In this document: piece after piece, positions 11,951 to 22,678 of the stretch
How the letters are laid out: each line of letters opens with the position of its first letter
How positions within the stretch are numbered: position 1 is the first letter of the stretch
DNA from: Arthrobotrys musiformis
Lineage: Eukaryota > Ascomycota > Orbiliomycetes > Orbiliales > Orbiliaceae
DNA length: 64,000 nucleotides
Reading direction: 5' to 3'
Assembly (NCBI GenBank): GCA_036971715.1
Contig: JAVHJL010000009.1
Span: 1,364,001-1,428,000 of the forward strand
Program-made: the position numbers and the translations under genes
The notes under the pieces: model-generated
Database searches by the model: none
What the model saw: only the letters and a program-made list of their open reading frames with translations
Told to the model about the DNA's origin: nothing

Positions 11951-13008
11951 ATGGTTTTATTTAACCTTTTGTCGGTGGCTATATATGCCCTCTTCCTTAT
12001 CCGCATATCCTCTGGCACCCCCATCGCTACCGCGGCGCCCGTAGTAGGTCAATTAGCTGGACCTAGAATAGAAATACGTACCGCTGGTCCAGCCCCGGCC
12101 CCGCCACCTCTCGAGTACCTTCAGAAACGTGCAACTACCACTACCCTAACCGGGTCATATACAACAAGCCTGACTTTCAGATTCTACTCTTCGACCTTGA
12201 AAGGCGGGGACTATATCTTGATCCAAACACGGACGGAGACAGCAACCACCAATGGCGCCGGCCCGACTCCAAGTTCGAACTTCAAGTATCATTACTCTGA
12301 GCAGATCAAGTAAGTTCAATGTGGGATTGGACCCAGGAATTTCACACTGCAATTAAGTGCTAATTTAAATCTCCAAACAGTGTTGCGGTCACAATCAACG
12401 ATGCCAGGGTGCCGACATGGAAAACATACTCTTACTGTAAAGCTGAGACCAGCTATTACATGTCCGGGCCAACTCTAAACTCTTTATGGATCAGCCCTGT
12501 CAGCTGTTACCTGAAAGTCGTATATCCGAACCCTAATCTTGCGTCCCCAAGTCGATGCTCGAACACCCAGGGTACAAAATACTACAGCAGCGCCCTTGGC
12601 GCCACCGTTACTCCGGTTTACGACTGCCTCCTGAAACAAGACGCCATCAAGTTCACCAAGAGCAGTAAAACAATCACCAGATACCAAAAGGGCGACTTCC
12701 AAATTTCTAGATACTATGATGCGAGAGATTACGCTTGGTTCGAGGCTTGCTACAACGGACCAGATATCACCAAGAGGGGTATTCCACCAAAGCTCCCTAA
12801 GAGAGACCTCTATGTCGGAAACGGAAATTGCCCAATTTGGGATTGTTTCCGAGATAGCGCATACTACGCGGATCCAACAAGCTTTTATACTGGGTGGAGT
12901 GACTACTTTGCTTGGTTTGGGTTGTATAATAGCTCCGCTGGGTGCACTACTATTGCAGTTACAAGGGCATGTTTGCTTCATGACTCTGTCGTTTTTAGCA
13001 ATGTATAG
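11951..13008 (+). CDS. Secreted Cys-containing protein of unknown function, probable Kex2 substrate
   Basis: I do not recognise the family. Two exons (11951-12309 and 12381-13008) join in phase to 328 residues. Residues 1-22 look like a signal peptide with a hydrophobic core. A Pro/Ala-rich propeptide-like segment follows, ending at the dibasic LQKR (K59-R60), a good Kex2 site. Two more KR pairs occur near residues 251-252 (ITKR) and 260-261 (LPKR). The mature part is Tyr/Ser/Thr-rich with about nine Cys and a C-terminal aromatic Cys block (NCPIWDCF). A TATA box sits 159 bp upstream. It could be a cell-wall or apoplastic protein, or an effector candidate. The coding call is firm because splice and frame are clean; the role is unknown. 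Confidence 0.8.
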
Positions 13009-15402
13009 TTTTTGTTTCGGTGTCGGTTTTATTCCACGGGTGGAATTGGTTCGTTTTGCTAGCATTTATTTTGGGAGGCCTCCTACTCTTCTATTCTTGT
13101 GATCAATTGATCTTTTACCTAGGTAATAATTTTATGTTCAAATATTTCCTCGGCTTGAACCTGATTGTTACTATGTAATTAAATTTTCATACGTTCCGAT
13201 AGACCGGCCTAGCGGTTTTCATCGGCATAACTGCTGAGGATGTCGATCCGACAGGCCTGGTAGATATAAGCTTTCAATCCCTGAGACTCCAAATATTTCG
13301 GAACTATAGCGACAAGAGTTCTCCAAGAAACCATAAGGTCAATCTGTACCTCGGGACTGGTAGTCCAATGCTGGCTCGGTGACCGGTATTGTGTTGTTCC
13401 GTCCAAAGTACCACAATAGTATGGGACGGGGAACGGGGTTATCTTGGGTTGGCTTCTATAACTATGGTCAAGACTAGTTAATATAGCCGAAGCTTGCTTT
13501 CGAATTGGAAGGTTATTCGGTTTATCTATAGCTCGATATTCCTCAGCGTGGTAACTTTAGGAAATACAGCATGGCTGAAGATAACATATCCTAGTTATTG
13601 CGTTGAAGATGCGTACCGATGCGACGGTGAGTTATTATATTTGGTCTTGTTTTTTCCCAGTGGGGTTTAATTGGAAATTCGAGAGCTCATGGGGTTAAGG
13701 TTACCAGTGGGCTTCTGCTACAGCGATCTGAATACGTTAAGGTAACAGAATTTAAGCTGGTGCGTTATCAATGGGGTGTGTTCGATTGGGATGCATGCGC
13801 ATGCTAATCGTCTTGGTTTCCATTGGCTGGAACACATGCGATCGAGACTGAACTGGTTGATTTGGGAGGTGTCAATATCGGCCCTTGGAGGACCAGCTGG
13901 ATATTTAAGGTTAAAAAAAACCTTGTGGAGATCGAGGTGGTATTTAAGCAATTTTCAGGGAGGTGCTTTCAAACTTCGGACTTTGCAATTGTGGGTTGGC
14001 TCAACCGCAGTCCTGAGAATTAGGATATTGGGATAGGTGCTGGAAGCGAGTTAATTTCTTGGGTCCAAATGTCGGAACGTGCACATGCGATGTCAAATCA
14101 TATATCTGCTAGGGTTTGAGTATCCTAGCCTAATATATATATTTGATTGTAATAATTCGGTCCAAGCGGAACTATAGAGAGGGTTTCGTCACGATGCGTC
14201 GCAAGTCAGTTTGCAGCCTTCGCTGCCCACTTCAGCCTACAATTGAGAAAAACCAAATTCTCGGGATATGACGTGTTGCGGATGAGGTTGAAATATGAAA
14301 ATGTCTGGGGGACTCAAGAAAGATCCAGGCCCTGGTGGTAGCCACCTGCCTTTCTTTCCTCCTGCATAACATATGGTCCCACAGTATGCCCATATGGGCC
14401 CATAGTATATACCTACATACGTGAATATCCGTTATCAAAACTTAGACTACCAATGGTCTCCTAAGGGCCCACTTTGCCTCATTCAAAACCACCTTCCAAT
14501 CACAGGTGCAGCCGACCATTGAACATCCCATCCCTGGACAGGAAGGCTCTTGGCTTTTCTTGGCCGATCCCGCATGTGCAAGTGTATCTTCTTCCTGAGT
14601 GGTCAGGTCGACACGTTACACATCTTTCAGGCAACTCGTCAGATGGCCGATATGCACAGTCTGCCTAGCTGATTAACATTGTATTAAGACCTGATCCATC
14701 CCATCTACGAAAACGACAAATGGGAAAGCTATACTCAGTCTGGTCCTAGTCAGGCATTCTGAACTTCCATCCACTTAGGTCCCAAGAGCTTGAGAACCTA
14801 TCTTTGAAACAACGTGCTTTAAACAGACAGGGCTCGGAGTTTACTCCAATTGGGGTCCAAGGATTTTAGGGCCATAGCTTGGAAGAACCTGGGTAAGCCA
14901 CTAAGGAATGCACCTGGTCTTTCTTACATAACACGACATGTCGATAGCCATCCATTCGTATTCCAAGATAAACATCTAAGGAATTGGCTTTTTTTTGTTT
15001 CCTTCCCCTCCCGAGATCAGCCATACAGGCCGGGTATACCGATGTCAAAGATGCAGATAAAACATCTAACCGCCTGCCATTATAAAACATTCACCTGCAG
15101 GCTAACCGAAAGCTATCGAGGAGCTGAAGCCACCCCTTTGCTAGCGACCGATCTTGATCCCACCACAACATGCACCGATCCGAGTGGAGGGAACAAGTTC
15201 ACGAGGTTGAATTAAGATCATAGTATTGCGATGAAGGCCAGCGAGGGAAGGCTATAAATCGCGACCACTTTCCAGGCAATATCGTGATTCTTTTCGGTTC
15301 TTTTATCCAAAGCGCTGGCCACACTTTAGGATCTCTTTTGAATACCATTTTCTTGTCGATTTCCATTTTTTTGTTTTACCATATACCAGCTATTTAGCAA
15401 CC
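13009..15402. other. Intergenic, no gene recognised
   Basis: 2.4 kb between two co-directional secreted-protein genes. Open frames stay below about 125 codons and lack domain or splice support. The last ~160 bp is the promoter of the nuclease gene. Confidence 0.55.
15253..15259 (+). promoter_or_regulatory. TATA box of the nuclease gene
   Basis: TATAAAT lies 150 bp upstream of the ATG at 15403. It is followed by a pyrimidine-rich leader. Confidence 0.5.
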
Positions 15403-16280
15403 ATGAAGACCGCTACCATTGTTTACGCCTTGGCGTTGGTATTTGGCGTGGCCCAGGCGGCCCCATACCCCCCATCGCAGTTACTCGCTCGTAGCGCTGT
15501 ATGTCGCCCTTACAGCAATTTATATATTATTTCGTGCAAAATCTAATTTACACTATATATTATAGCCCAACGTTCCCACCAGCGATGATGCGAAGTCTAA
15601 GCTCGACAGACTTACAGTCTCCCCACCCGGTCCAGGCGCTGGATACAACAGAAAACTCTTCCCGCACTGGAAAATGCAGGAGGGTGAATGCAATACCCGT
15701 GAAGAGATTCTCAAGAGAGATGGCACAGATGTCGTTGTAGATGCCAAATGCGCCTCGACTTCCGGAACTTGGGTCTGCCCATACAGCGGCAATCCTTACT
15801 ACCAAGCCTCTGATATCGACATCGACCATATGGTTCCACTGAAGAACGCTTGGATCGTAAGTACTAGTCTTTTGGCGCTGACATCATGGTCCACGATTCA
15901 TCTATGCTAACGCATGCATTCATTAAATTTAGTCTGGTGCGGCGAATTGGACCACTGAAAGACGTGGTGAGTTCGCGAATGATCTGAGGAACCCACAACT
16001 GTGAGTACCCCCAATATTTCTACCTTTTAACAAAAAAAAAAACCGGGACTAACAGACTAGCAGGTGGGCTACAAAGGATTCGGTCAACCAAGCAAAGTCG
16101 GATTCTTCCCCAGATAAGTGGAAGCCACCACTTGAGGCTTTCTATTGCACTTACGCAAAAGCCTGGGTTGAAGTTAAGAGTGTCTGGGATCTTACCATCA
16201 CTGAGGCTGAAAAAGCTGCGCTCCGGCAGATGTTGGATACCTGCCCCGGAAAGTCTGGCAATATCTTTTGCAAGCTGTGA
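15403..16280 (+). CDS. Secreted HNH-type nuclease (DUF1524/GmrSD C-terminal domain family)
   Basis: Four exons (15403-15498, 15566-15856, 15933-16000 and 16064-16280) give 223 residues. Residues 1-20 form a signal peptide (ending VAQA). The catalytic-type block DIDHMVPLKNAW has Asp119-His120 as the HNH core. It is followed by the typical AANWTTERRGEFANDL and DKWKPPLEAFYCTYAKAWVEVK segments. The family has secreted fungal and bacterial members thought to act as extracellular DNases or RNases; activity here is inferred. The last intron ends in TAGCAG, so two acceptors three bases apart can be used, adding or dropping one Arg before Trp. A TATA box is at 15253. The start is supported by the signal peptide directly after the ATG. 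Confidence 0.9.
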
Positions 16281-16788
16281 AACCAATCCTACGACGTGAG
16301 AGAGACTGTTCAAAGTTTTGGAGTTTTGGAGGAACGATGGCGTTGGACTGGTAGCCAACTTAAGCCCTTGATCCTTACATGGTTCACAGATACCATGCAT
16401 TCGATTATCAGTTATATTGTACCATTTGCCTGAAGTTTTGTTGATACCCATATCATTTTACCTGTTGATACCCACTTAGTAACATCTTCAATATTCTTAT
16501 GTGTTTCCAAAGATACCACTTCATGTACATATTTGCATAATGTCACTATCGAGCAAGACATGAAATTCCAAAGCAGAACCTACCTAAGCTAAGAAAGTAC
16601 CTAGCTGCCGAAGCAGGGAAGGTATTCTTGGTTCCAAAAGCCAAGAATAGAGGGAACTAGCACCTGACCAAAGCATCGCTGGTGTTTGTCTCGAAAATGT
16701 GTTGTCGACATGGAAATCAGCAAAAAAAGACACAAAATGGAGAATGCCGAGCTCGAACGTCTGACGTCCAAAAAGATATTCGCGTTAT
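16281..16788. other. Intergenic between nuclease gene and tRNA
   Basis: Contains the nuclease 3' flank and the tRNA terminator. No other signal was seen. Confidence 0.6.
16770..16774 (-). terminator. RNA polymerase III terminator of tRNA-iMet
   Basis: Five A on the + strand read as TTTTT on the minus strand, about 15 nt past the tRNA 3' end. This is the usual Pol III stop signal. Confidence 0.7.
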
Positions 16789-16859
16789 AGCATCGAACAG
16801 TTTCGATCTGTTGGCCTCCGGGTTATGAGCCCGGCGCGCTTCCACTGCGCCACGATGCT
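16789..16859 (-). tRNA. Initiator tRNA-Met (CAT)
   Basis: A 71-nt cloverleaf on the minus strand. The acceptor stem AGCATCG pairs perfectly with CGATGCT. The anticodon arm is CCGGGCTCATAACCCGG with anticodon CAT, and there is no intron. Three features mark it as the initiator rather than the elongator: an A1:U72 closing pair, three G:C pairs at the base of the anticodon stem (GGG/CCC), and a T-arm reading AGATCGAAACT in which the usual TTC is replaced (A54). CCA is not encoded, as in eukaryotes. A T-run follows 15 nt downstream. Confidence 0.96.
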
Positions 16860-17462
16860 TGCTTGTTTGAATGATATGATATTCCCATCTGCACTATATA
16901 AACCCATACTGAAACTAGTGCCAAGACTTTAGCAGATGATGTTCCCAAGCGGGATGTCGGGTGTTACGTCTCGCCGCAGCCTAAGGCGAGACAACCCTCC
17001 CCGTTGGGATTATGCGACAGGAATTGCCCCGAGCGCTCGTGGACGACGCCGGAAAACGCCAAGTTGTGAGGCAGGGACAGGTGTCGTATGTGTTTGCACG
17101 TAGCGGGATGATGTTGGTGAGCAGAAAACCGGCCTTAGCCTCTCGCAGCCTGAGATATATTAATAACTTCCACATCAGCAAGACTACGTAAAGCCTCTGA
17201 GGTTTCGGAGCGGCCCATCAATCACTTCTCCCTCCTTATTCTTCTTTTTCTTTCCAGCCTTTTGCTTTGCGTATCGGTGTTCAGGGAATTGCTTTATAAA
17301 CAGCAACCGACTTATCCTTCCCAACAGCATCAATCCCAAGCTCTGCTCCCGGTTTGGCTGGGAACCGCACGTGTCTGCATAAGCACAGGCCGATTACTCT
17401 CGACATTTAACGAAACCCTGTAAATTACCTTTGAGATTCGCGATACCCTGACGACGGCAGAG
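16860..17462. other. Intergenic upstream of tRNA and proline-rich gene, hairpin-rich
   Basis: 600 bp without a convincing protein frame. Its GC content is higher than the neighbouring intergenic DNA, and it contains a perfect 8-bp hairpin (16968-16992) plus related TCTCGC/CAGCCT words near 17141. The last ~150 bp is the leader of the proline-rich gene. Confidence 0.5.
16968..16992. repeat. Perfect hairpin, 8-bp stem
   Basis: GTCTCGCC and GGCGAGAC are perfect inverted copies around a 9-nt loop. The 3' arm and loop also contain CTAAGGC, which is complementary to GCCTTAG at about 17132-17138. A larger fold is therefore possible. Confidence 0.7.
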
Positions 17463-19459
17463 ATGTCGTCGAACCCCTTCAGACGAAAACAAAACGATGG
17501 CACACCTTCAGCATCGGGAAGGACATCATTAGACATCGATCAGGAACGATTACAGCAAGTAGCACAGCAGGCGTTTGCAGACGGAGACGACGACTTCGAA
17601 CAAGCCGGAAGTTCCGGACCAACGACTGTACCGGACATCTGGCCGAGCTCAACAACAGCGCAGGTCGCAACCAAGGCGCCCGATACTATACCGGAAGCTA
17701 CAGAAGATGCGGTTACCGATGATTTCAAGAAGCCGTCTGTTGAAGTCATAGGTACGTCCGCATTCGCGTTGGCAATGCGTTGATGCTTCAAAATACCACG
17801 CGGCATCGTCAACTTCAACACCTTTTGCTCGAGAGAGCTCAGAGCTAATACTTTGATATTGCCTTAGATAAGGAAAATAAACAGGAAATCCCGGTCGAGG
17901 ATTTGGCGAAAGTGGTTCCTCCTGTCGCACCATCCGATATACCTGACGGGACGGTCAATCAACCATCGAGTGTTCCTCCTACCCCGCCTCCAACCCGGCC
18001 TGTTGCCCCGCCGGCCCCTCCACGACCCCGGAGATCTGTTAAAAGGCCCAGAGAAGAAGTTAAGATACTCAAGCCTGTTGTAAAGGAAGATCCTATAGTT
18101 GAGGTACCGACTCCGGTGGCTCCGGCCAGCGATGATCCGTTTTTAGAGGCGAAATTGAAGGCGGAGCCAGAACTCGTTGAGAAGGATGACGAGAGTTCGA
18201 TATACGAGATCAAGAAAGAGGAGGCTGAAATCGAGTCTATAAAGTCGATAGAGTCTGAATATGAGGAGGATAGTGCGAGCGAGATTTCCGAAGTACCCAC
18301 GACGCTAGCCTCCATCCCACTTACGGCGTCTGCCGTATCACTTTCTGTGAAAACAGTCGCATCAGAGCCCGAATACGTCGCTACATCCACATCCCCTCAG
18401 ACTCAAGCCCCCAATCCGTTTCGAAAACCTACAGACCCGGATGCTACTCTTTCCCGGCAAGATTCATTAGAAGGGGAAAGAGATGATAAGCTCGAGGCAT
18501 TGCCCCCACCAATAAAATTTGGGAACCAGCAGGCTGGTGCCCAAAGCTCGAAACCCAACAGACAGTCTCTAGACGTGGATGCCTTCAAGCGACTTATGCT
18601 TACGGGCCAGGCAGTCCACACACCAGAATCTGTCTCGACCACAAAGACGAGCAACCTCTCAAAACAAAGTCTATTCGAAAATGCAGAGCAGTCATACACT
18701 CCGAGGAGTAGCCAGGATACCGGCAGAAGCACGTACGAAACCGAAGCAGTTGAACCGCCGGTTCCCAAACCTGCATCTGTTCCTACGCCACCGACACCGA
18801 AGGCCAAACCACCACCACCGAAACCGCGAGGGCAAAGAAACAGTATGCCTCCCCCGTCCAGGTCCGAAACCCAGCCTCTCCCTGTAAAAGAGGCGATAGT
18901 AGCCGAGGCGGTAGCACCGTCTCAAGAGACCCCTGCTACACCTCCAAAGACTCCAAAACCTCCAGCACCACTTTCCAGAAGAGTATCCGCCCAGATAACC
19001 TCCTCCCCTGAAGGTGGCTTCTCCCTCCAATCATCATCGATTTATCAAACTCCGCCCCCACCTCCGCCACCAAGTCGTCGACCCCCCTCATCACCGAAAG
19101 CACAACCCACAACCCCCCCAACCGCCAATCAAGAACCACCACCACCGTTTTCTTTAAATACATCACCTCTACAAAATAAGAAGCCAGTCCCACCGCCAGC
19201 CAGACGCGGTAGTAAGCGTATGTCTGCGCCTCCAGGTCGCCTCCAAGCAGCAGCAGCAGCAGCAGCAGCCGGCAAAACATCCTCAATACCTGCCCCTCCT
19301 CCCCCGCCAATCAGGAAAAAGAGCCAACTTTCCCAATCGACCACCGAAGCAACGAGTGATCCAAACGAACCGCCACCAAGGACGAGCAGTAGCTTCGACA
19401 TCCTCGAAGATTTGACAAAACTTCAAAAGGAAGTCGATCAACTCTTAGGTAGAGTGTAA
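17463..19459 (+). CDS. Proline-rich low-complexity protein, probable SH3/EH-domain ligand (function not assigned)
   Basis: Two exons (17463-17751 and 17868-19459) join in phase to 626 residues. The protein is largely disordered. It has an N-terminal NPFRRK and an internal NPFRKP (NPF motifs bind EH domains), an acidic Glu/Ser stretch in the middle, and many PPPPP and PxxP runs through the C-terminal half (SH3/profilin-type ligands). There is an eight-Ala tract, and a short amphipathic end containing FDILEDLTKLQKEVDQLLG that could form a coiled coil. A conserved-looking word, SLDVDAFKRLMLTG, lies in the centre. Such composition is typical of actin-patch and endocytosis adaptors, but I cannot name an orthologue. 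No transmembrane segment is present. The gene is convergent with eIF2B-epsilon. Confidence 0.85.
19247..19270 (+). repeat. GCA/GCC trinucleotide repeat encoding poly-Ala
   Basis: Seven GCA units followed by GCC encode eight alanines within the proline-rich protein. The tract may be length-polymorphic. Confidence 0.9.
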
Positions 19460-20285
19460 AAAGCGGAAAAGGCTCCGATGTTTTATTAGTGAAGCCTCAT
19501 TTCTTTGAGTAGCATCCAAGCATATAGACAACCCACACAACCTTCTCTTTAATATCCTGTTTTTTTAGCTTATTTTCCCCACAGAGGGACCTTCAGAGAG
19601 TGGTAGTACTATGTTCGAGTTTCCTCGAGTTAGAAACGGCGGCAACAAAGGAACCTTCAGGTTCGACCAACTATGCGCGGCCATCCTGGCGTTCAGAGAT
19701 CGCGAACCACTACTTTCTATTACCACTTTGTATTTCTATTCAGGCGGGTGGTTCCCAAGTCCTTTCTTCGGCGAATCACTGTACTTCCCCCCATTTCTTC
19801 CTGTACGATTTTGTAAATAATAACTCATTGGTATTTTCGTTTGCTTTGTTTTGTTTGGCTCTTACCGCTCGGGAGTTTCGATAATTGACGGGGGTACATT
19901 CTACATTGCGATTGCGATTGTTTCGTCGCCTGATTCTTCATTGGTGTGAGTGAGTACGTACAACACGTGAAGAGGGTTCATCAGTATTACGGGTGATAGT
20001 TCGTGTATAGATGTAAAGAAATCATGTTAACGCCAGGACGAATGCTTGTAATATTATTCTACATTCATATCGGGAGACAAACAGAGATTTATGTAATAGA
20101 CTTTTGTAAAAGTGAAAAAAAAAAAAGCAAGTCGCACAAGGTAGGGGTATCCTCAAAATATCACAAAAGGGTTACATAAAGAGGATGTTAGGCGTGAGCG
20201 CAAGGGGGTCTGTAAAGGGGATAAAAGGGTTGCATGTGCGTACACTTCGTAGCACCTCATACAAAAAAAAGTTATAAGGGCAACC
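19460..20285. other. Intergenic between convergent genes
   Basis: The 3' flanks of the proline-rich gene (+) and eIF2B-epsilon (-). A 12-A run lies near 20114. Frames of up to 94 codons occur without a coding signature. Confidence 0.6.
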
Positions 20286-22678
20286 TTACTCGTCATCATC
20301 GGATTCTTCCTCTTCGGACTCTTCTTCGGACTCATCGTCAGAGTCCTGTTTTTCAATCCACTTGACAAAAGCTCTCGCCCCCTCTCGAACCTTCGCCATC
20401 CCCGGTGTTTCGCCTTGGGGACCATTTCCATCATTCCACCAAGATAAAATGCCCTCGTCGTCGCACAAGTCTTCATTATAGAGCTTCATGCTGACTGCTT
20501 GCATTACTGCACCAGCTCTCTCCTTGTCTGTAAGTTCTTTTTGAATGTAACCCAACAATTCTGCTTGGTCTTTGACTTCAAAAATCATTCGATTGAACAA
20601 TGGAAGAAGTTTTTCAAGAATCGGATCAACGAGTTTCGAGATATCTCCACTACTAGTGACCTTTGAACAGATGTAGGCGATGACGGCCGCGGCGGTGGCT
20701 CGTCTGACTTCGCTGAACTCGGCGTTAGCGGACATTCGAAGGCCGTTCAGTTCAAGAATCATAATGTCGACTGAGTGGCTTTGCTTAAGAGCCCCCAGAA
20801 GAGAGTTACACGCTTCTCGGAAGAAGCTGTCGGCTTCGCTTTCGCTGGGGGTGCGAGCATGACCCTTTTTCTTCTTCTTGCCAGGAACCTCGCCATCCTC
20901 ATCGTCGTCTTCGAAATCTGAAATGTCGGAATAATCGCTCTCGTCTTCAGGATCGTACACTGGATCTTTGTCAGCTCTGACTCTAGTTTGGGGGTTTGGT
21001 GTCATGACTTACAACCACCCATCGCGGTCTCCCTCTGCTCGTCTTCGTCGTCTTCGGAGTCTTCATACTCGTTAAGACTCTTAGTCTTTGAGTGAACGAC
21101 CTGAGTGAATCTCCCGGATTCTTTTTCCTTTGTTGTACAAATCTTGGTGTATCTAGCAGTGCTAGGGACATTGGACCCCTTCTCGATGACAACGCCGAAT
21201 GAAATGACTGCCCCTTGCTTCACAATCGACCCATCCCCAATATACGCGTCACTTGCGATAACACACCCCTCAACAGAGCAGTTATCTCCAATAACTACGT
21301 TATCCCATATTATAGCTGAACGCAGTCGGACGTTCTTCCCAATGATGCAATTCCTTCCAATGGAAGCTCCCTCGACAATCGTCCTCTCTCCAATACTTGT
21401 TCCAGCACCAATAATGCTGTTATCAAGGATAACGGCGGACTGCGCGAGGATCACCTTGGCATCCTTATAAACGTGACCCCGGGTATATTTGTATGTTTGC
21501 TGACTCAAGTTGGTGTCCGGACAGAAAGGGTAGGTCCACCTTCGGATAATATCCTGAAGAATGGCATCGTAGGTTTGGAGAGACTGGATCCTGCCGGCGT
21601 ACCCAGACTTCAAAATATGGGCGTAAACTGTTTTCCCATACAACTCATCCATCAAAATCCCATGGAGGAAGTCCTTTCGGGAGTGTTGCCAATCGAAGTT
21701 CTCTGTGAAAAGAGGAGGTACTTCAAAAGATACAATGTCAATGCAACAGTCAAGGAAGTTTTCCTGAAAAGACATAGTCGGGAAGGATTTCCCAAGGTCT
21801 CGTGGAAGAAGCATAGGAAACTCGGAATCCGACTGCTTCAAGTACTCATAGTGTAGGATTCTTTCCCGGTTCTGATCAAGGATGAAAAGAGCGTTTTCTC
21901 CGCGGGGTCTATGAGGATGGAGTAGTTAGAACAGCCTCTGCATACATCACCGGAGAATACCGTCTTGGAAAATTCTAACCTTGAGCTATGGCGGGGAGAA
22001 ATTTCCCGGAGCACAGATGTCATGATGCAGCTCTTGTCCTTCAATCGCCGGGCTTTATGCTCTTGTAATATGCCCTGGAGCGAGATATTGCTAACAATAT
22101 CCCCGCTAACAAGGATAAAGTCATCTTGGATAAGTCGCGATTGATCAAGCTCTCGCATAACATCACCGACGGACATGATGCTGGGAGAATAGATCACACG
22201 GATTTGGAAGGGAGAAGAATCCTTGCTCCATTTAGACTCTCTATCAAACGAAAGGTATTAGGATGCCATGCCTGATGAGACCTAGGGGAGGGTCGTCGAA
22301 ACCTGATGTATTCAGTGATTTGATCATGATGAGCATGACAATACAAGAGAACTTCCTCTACACCACCGAGAGCAAGAAACTCTAATGTATATTCGATAAT
22401 AGGGGTGTTGGCAAGGGGTAGGAGGCACTGATACTGTCATTAGCACTCTGGTGGCCACAGCTCAAGGTATTCATCTAGCTGCGTACCCTCGGCTTTTCAA
22501 GCGTAAGTGGCCGAAAACGTCTATTAAACGAGTCGGCGATAATCTAAAAATCTTTTTAGCAAACATGCAAGATGCAAAGAGTGGTAATGAGCCATACCAC
22601 TGCCTGCAAAAGTGCCTCTGGTGCCTCCTCAAGGAGACCAGATTTCTTGGCCGACCCACGTTTCGATGTGGGAGCCAT
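20286..22678 (-). CDS. GCD6: Translation initiation factor eIF2B subunit epsilon (catalytic GEF subunit)
   Basis: This is the guanine-nucleotide exchange subunit that recycles eIF2-GDP in the cytosol. Six exons join in phase: 22678-22598, 22543-22487, 22427-22303, 22240-21980, 21908-21013 and 20959-20286, giving 697 residues (yeast Gcd6 has 712). It opens with a nucleotidyltransferase-like domain (LQAVIIADSFNRRFRPLTL, CLLPLANTPIIEYTLEFL, SVGDVMRELD, DDFILVSGDIVSN). Left-handed beta-helix hexapeptide repeats follow (NCIIGKNVRLRSAIIWDN, GDNCSVEGCVIASDAYIGD). After an acidic linker comes the C-terminal W2/HEAT domain (SVDIMILELNGLRMSANAEF, ILSWWNDG), ending in an acidic tail. The last intron is modelled at 53 nt with a CTGAC branch site; an acceptor 6 nt earlier would also stay in frame. 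Identification is certain. Confidence 0.95.
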
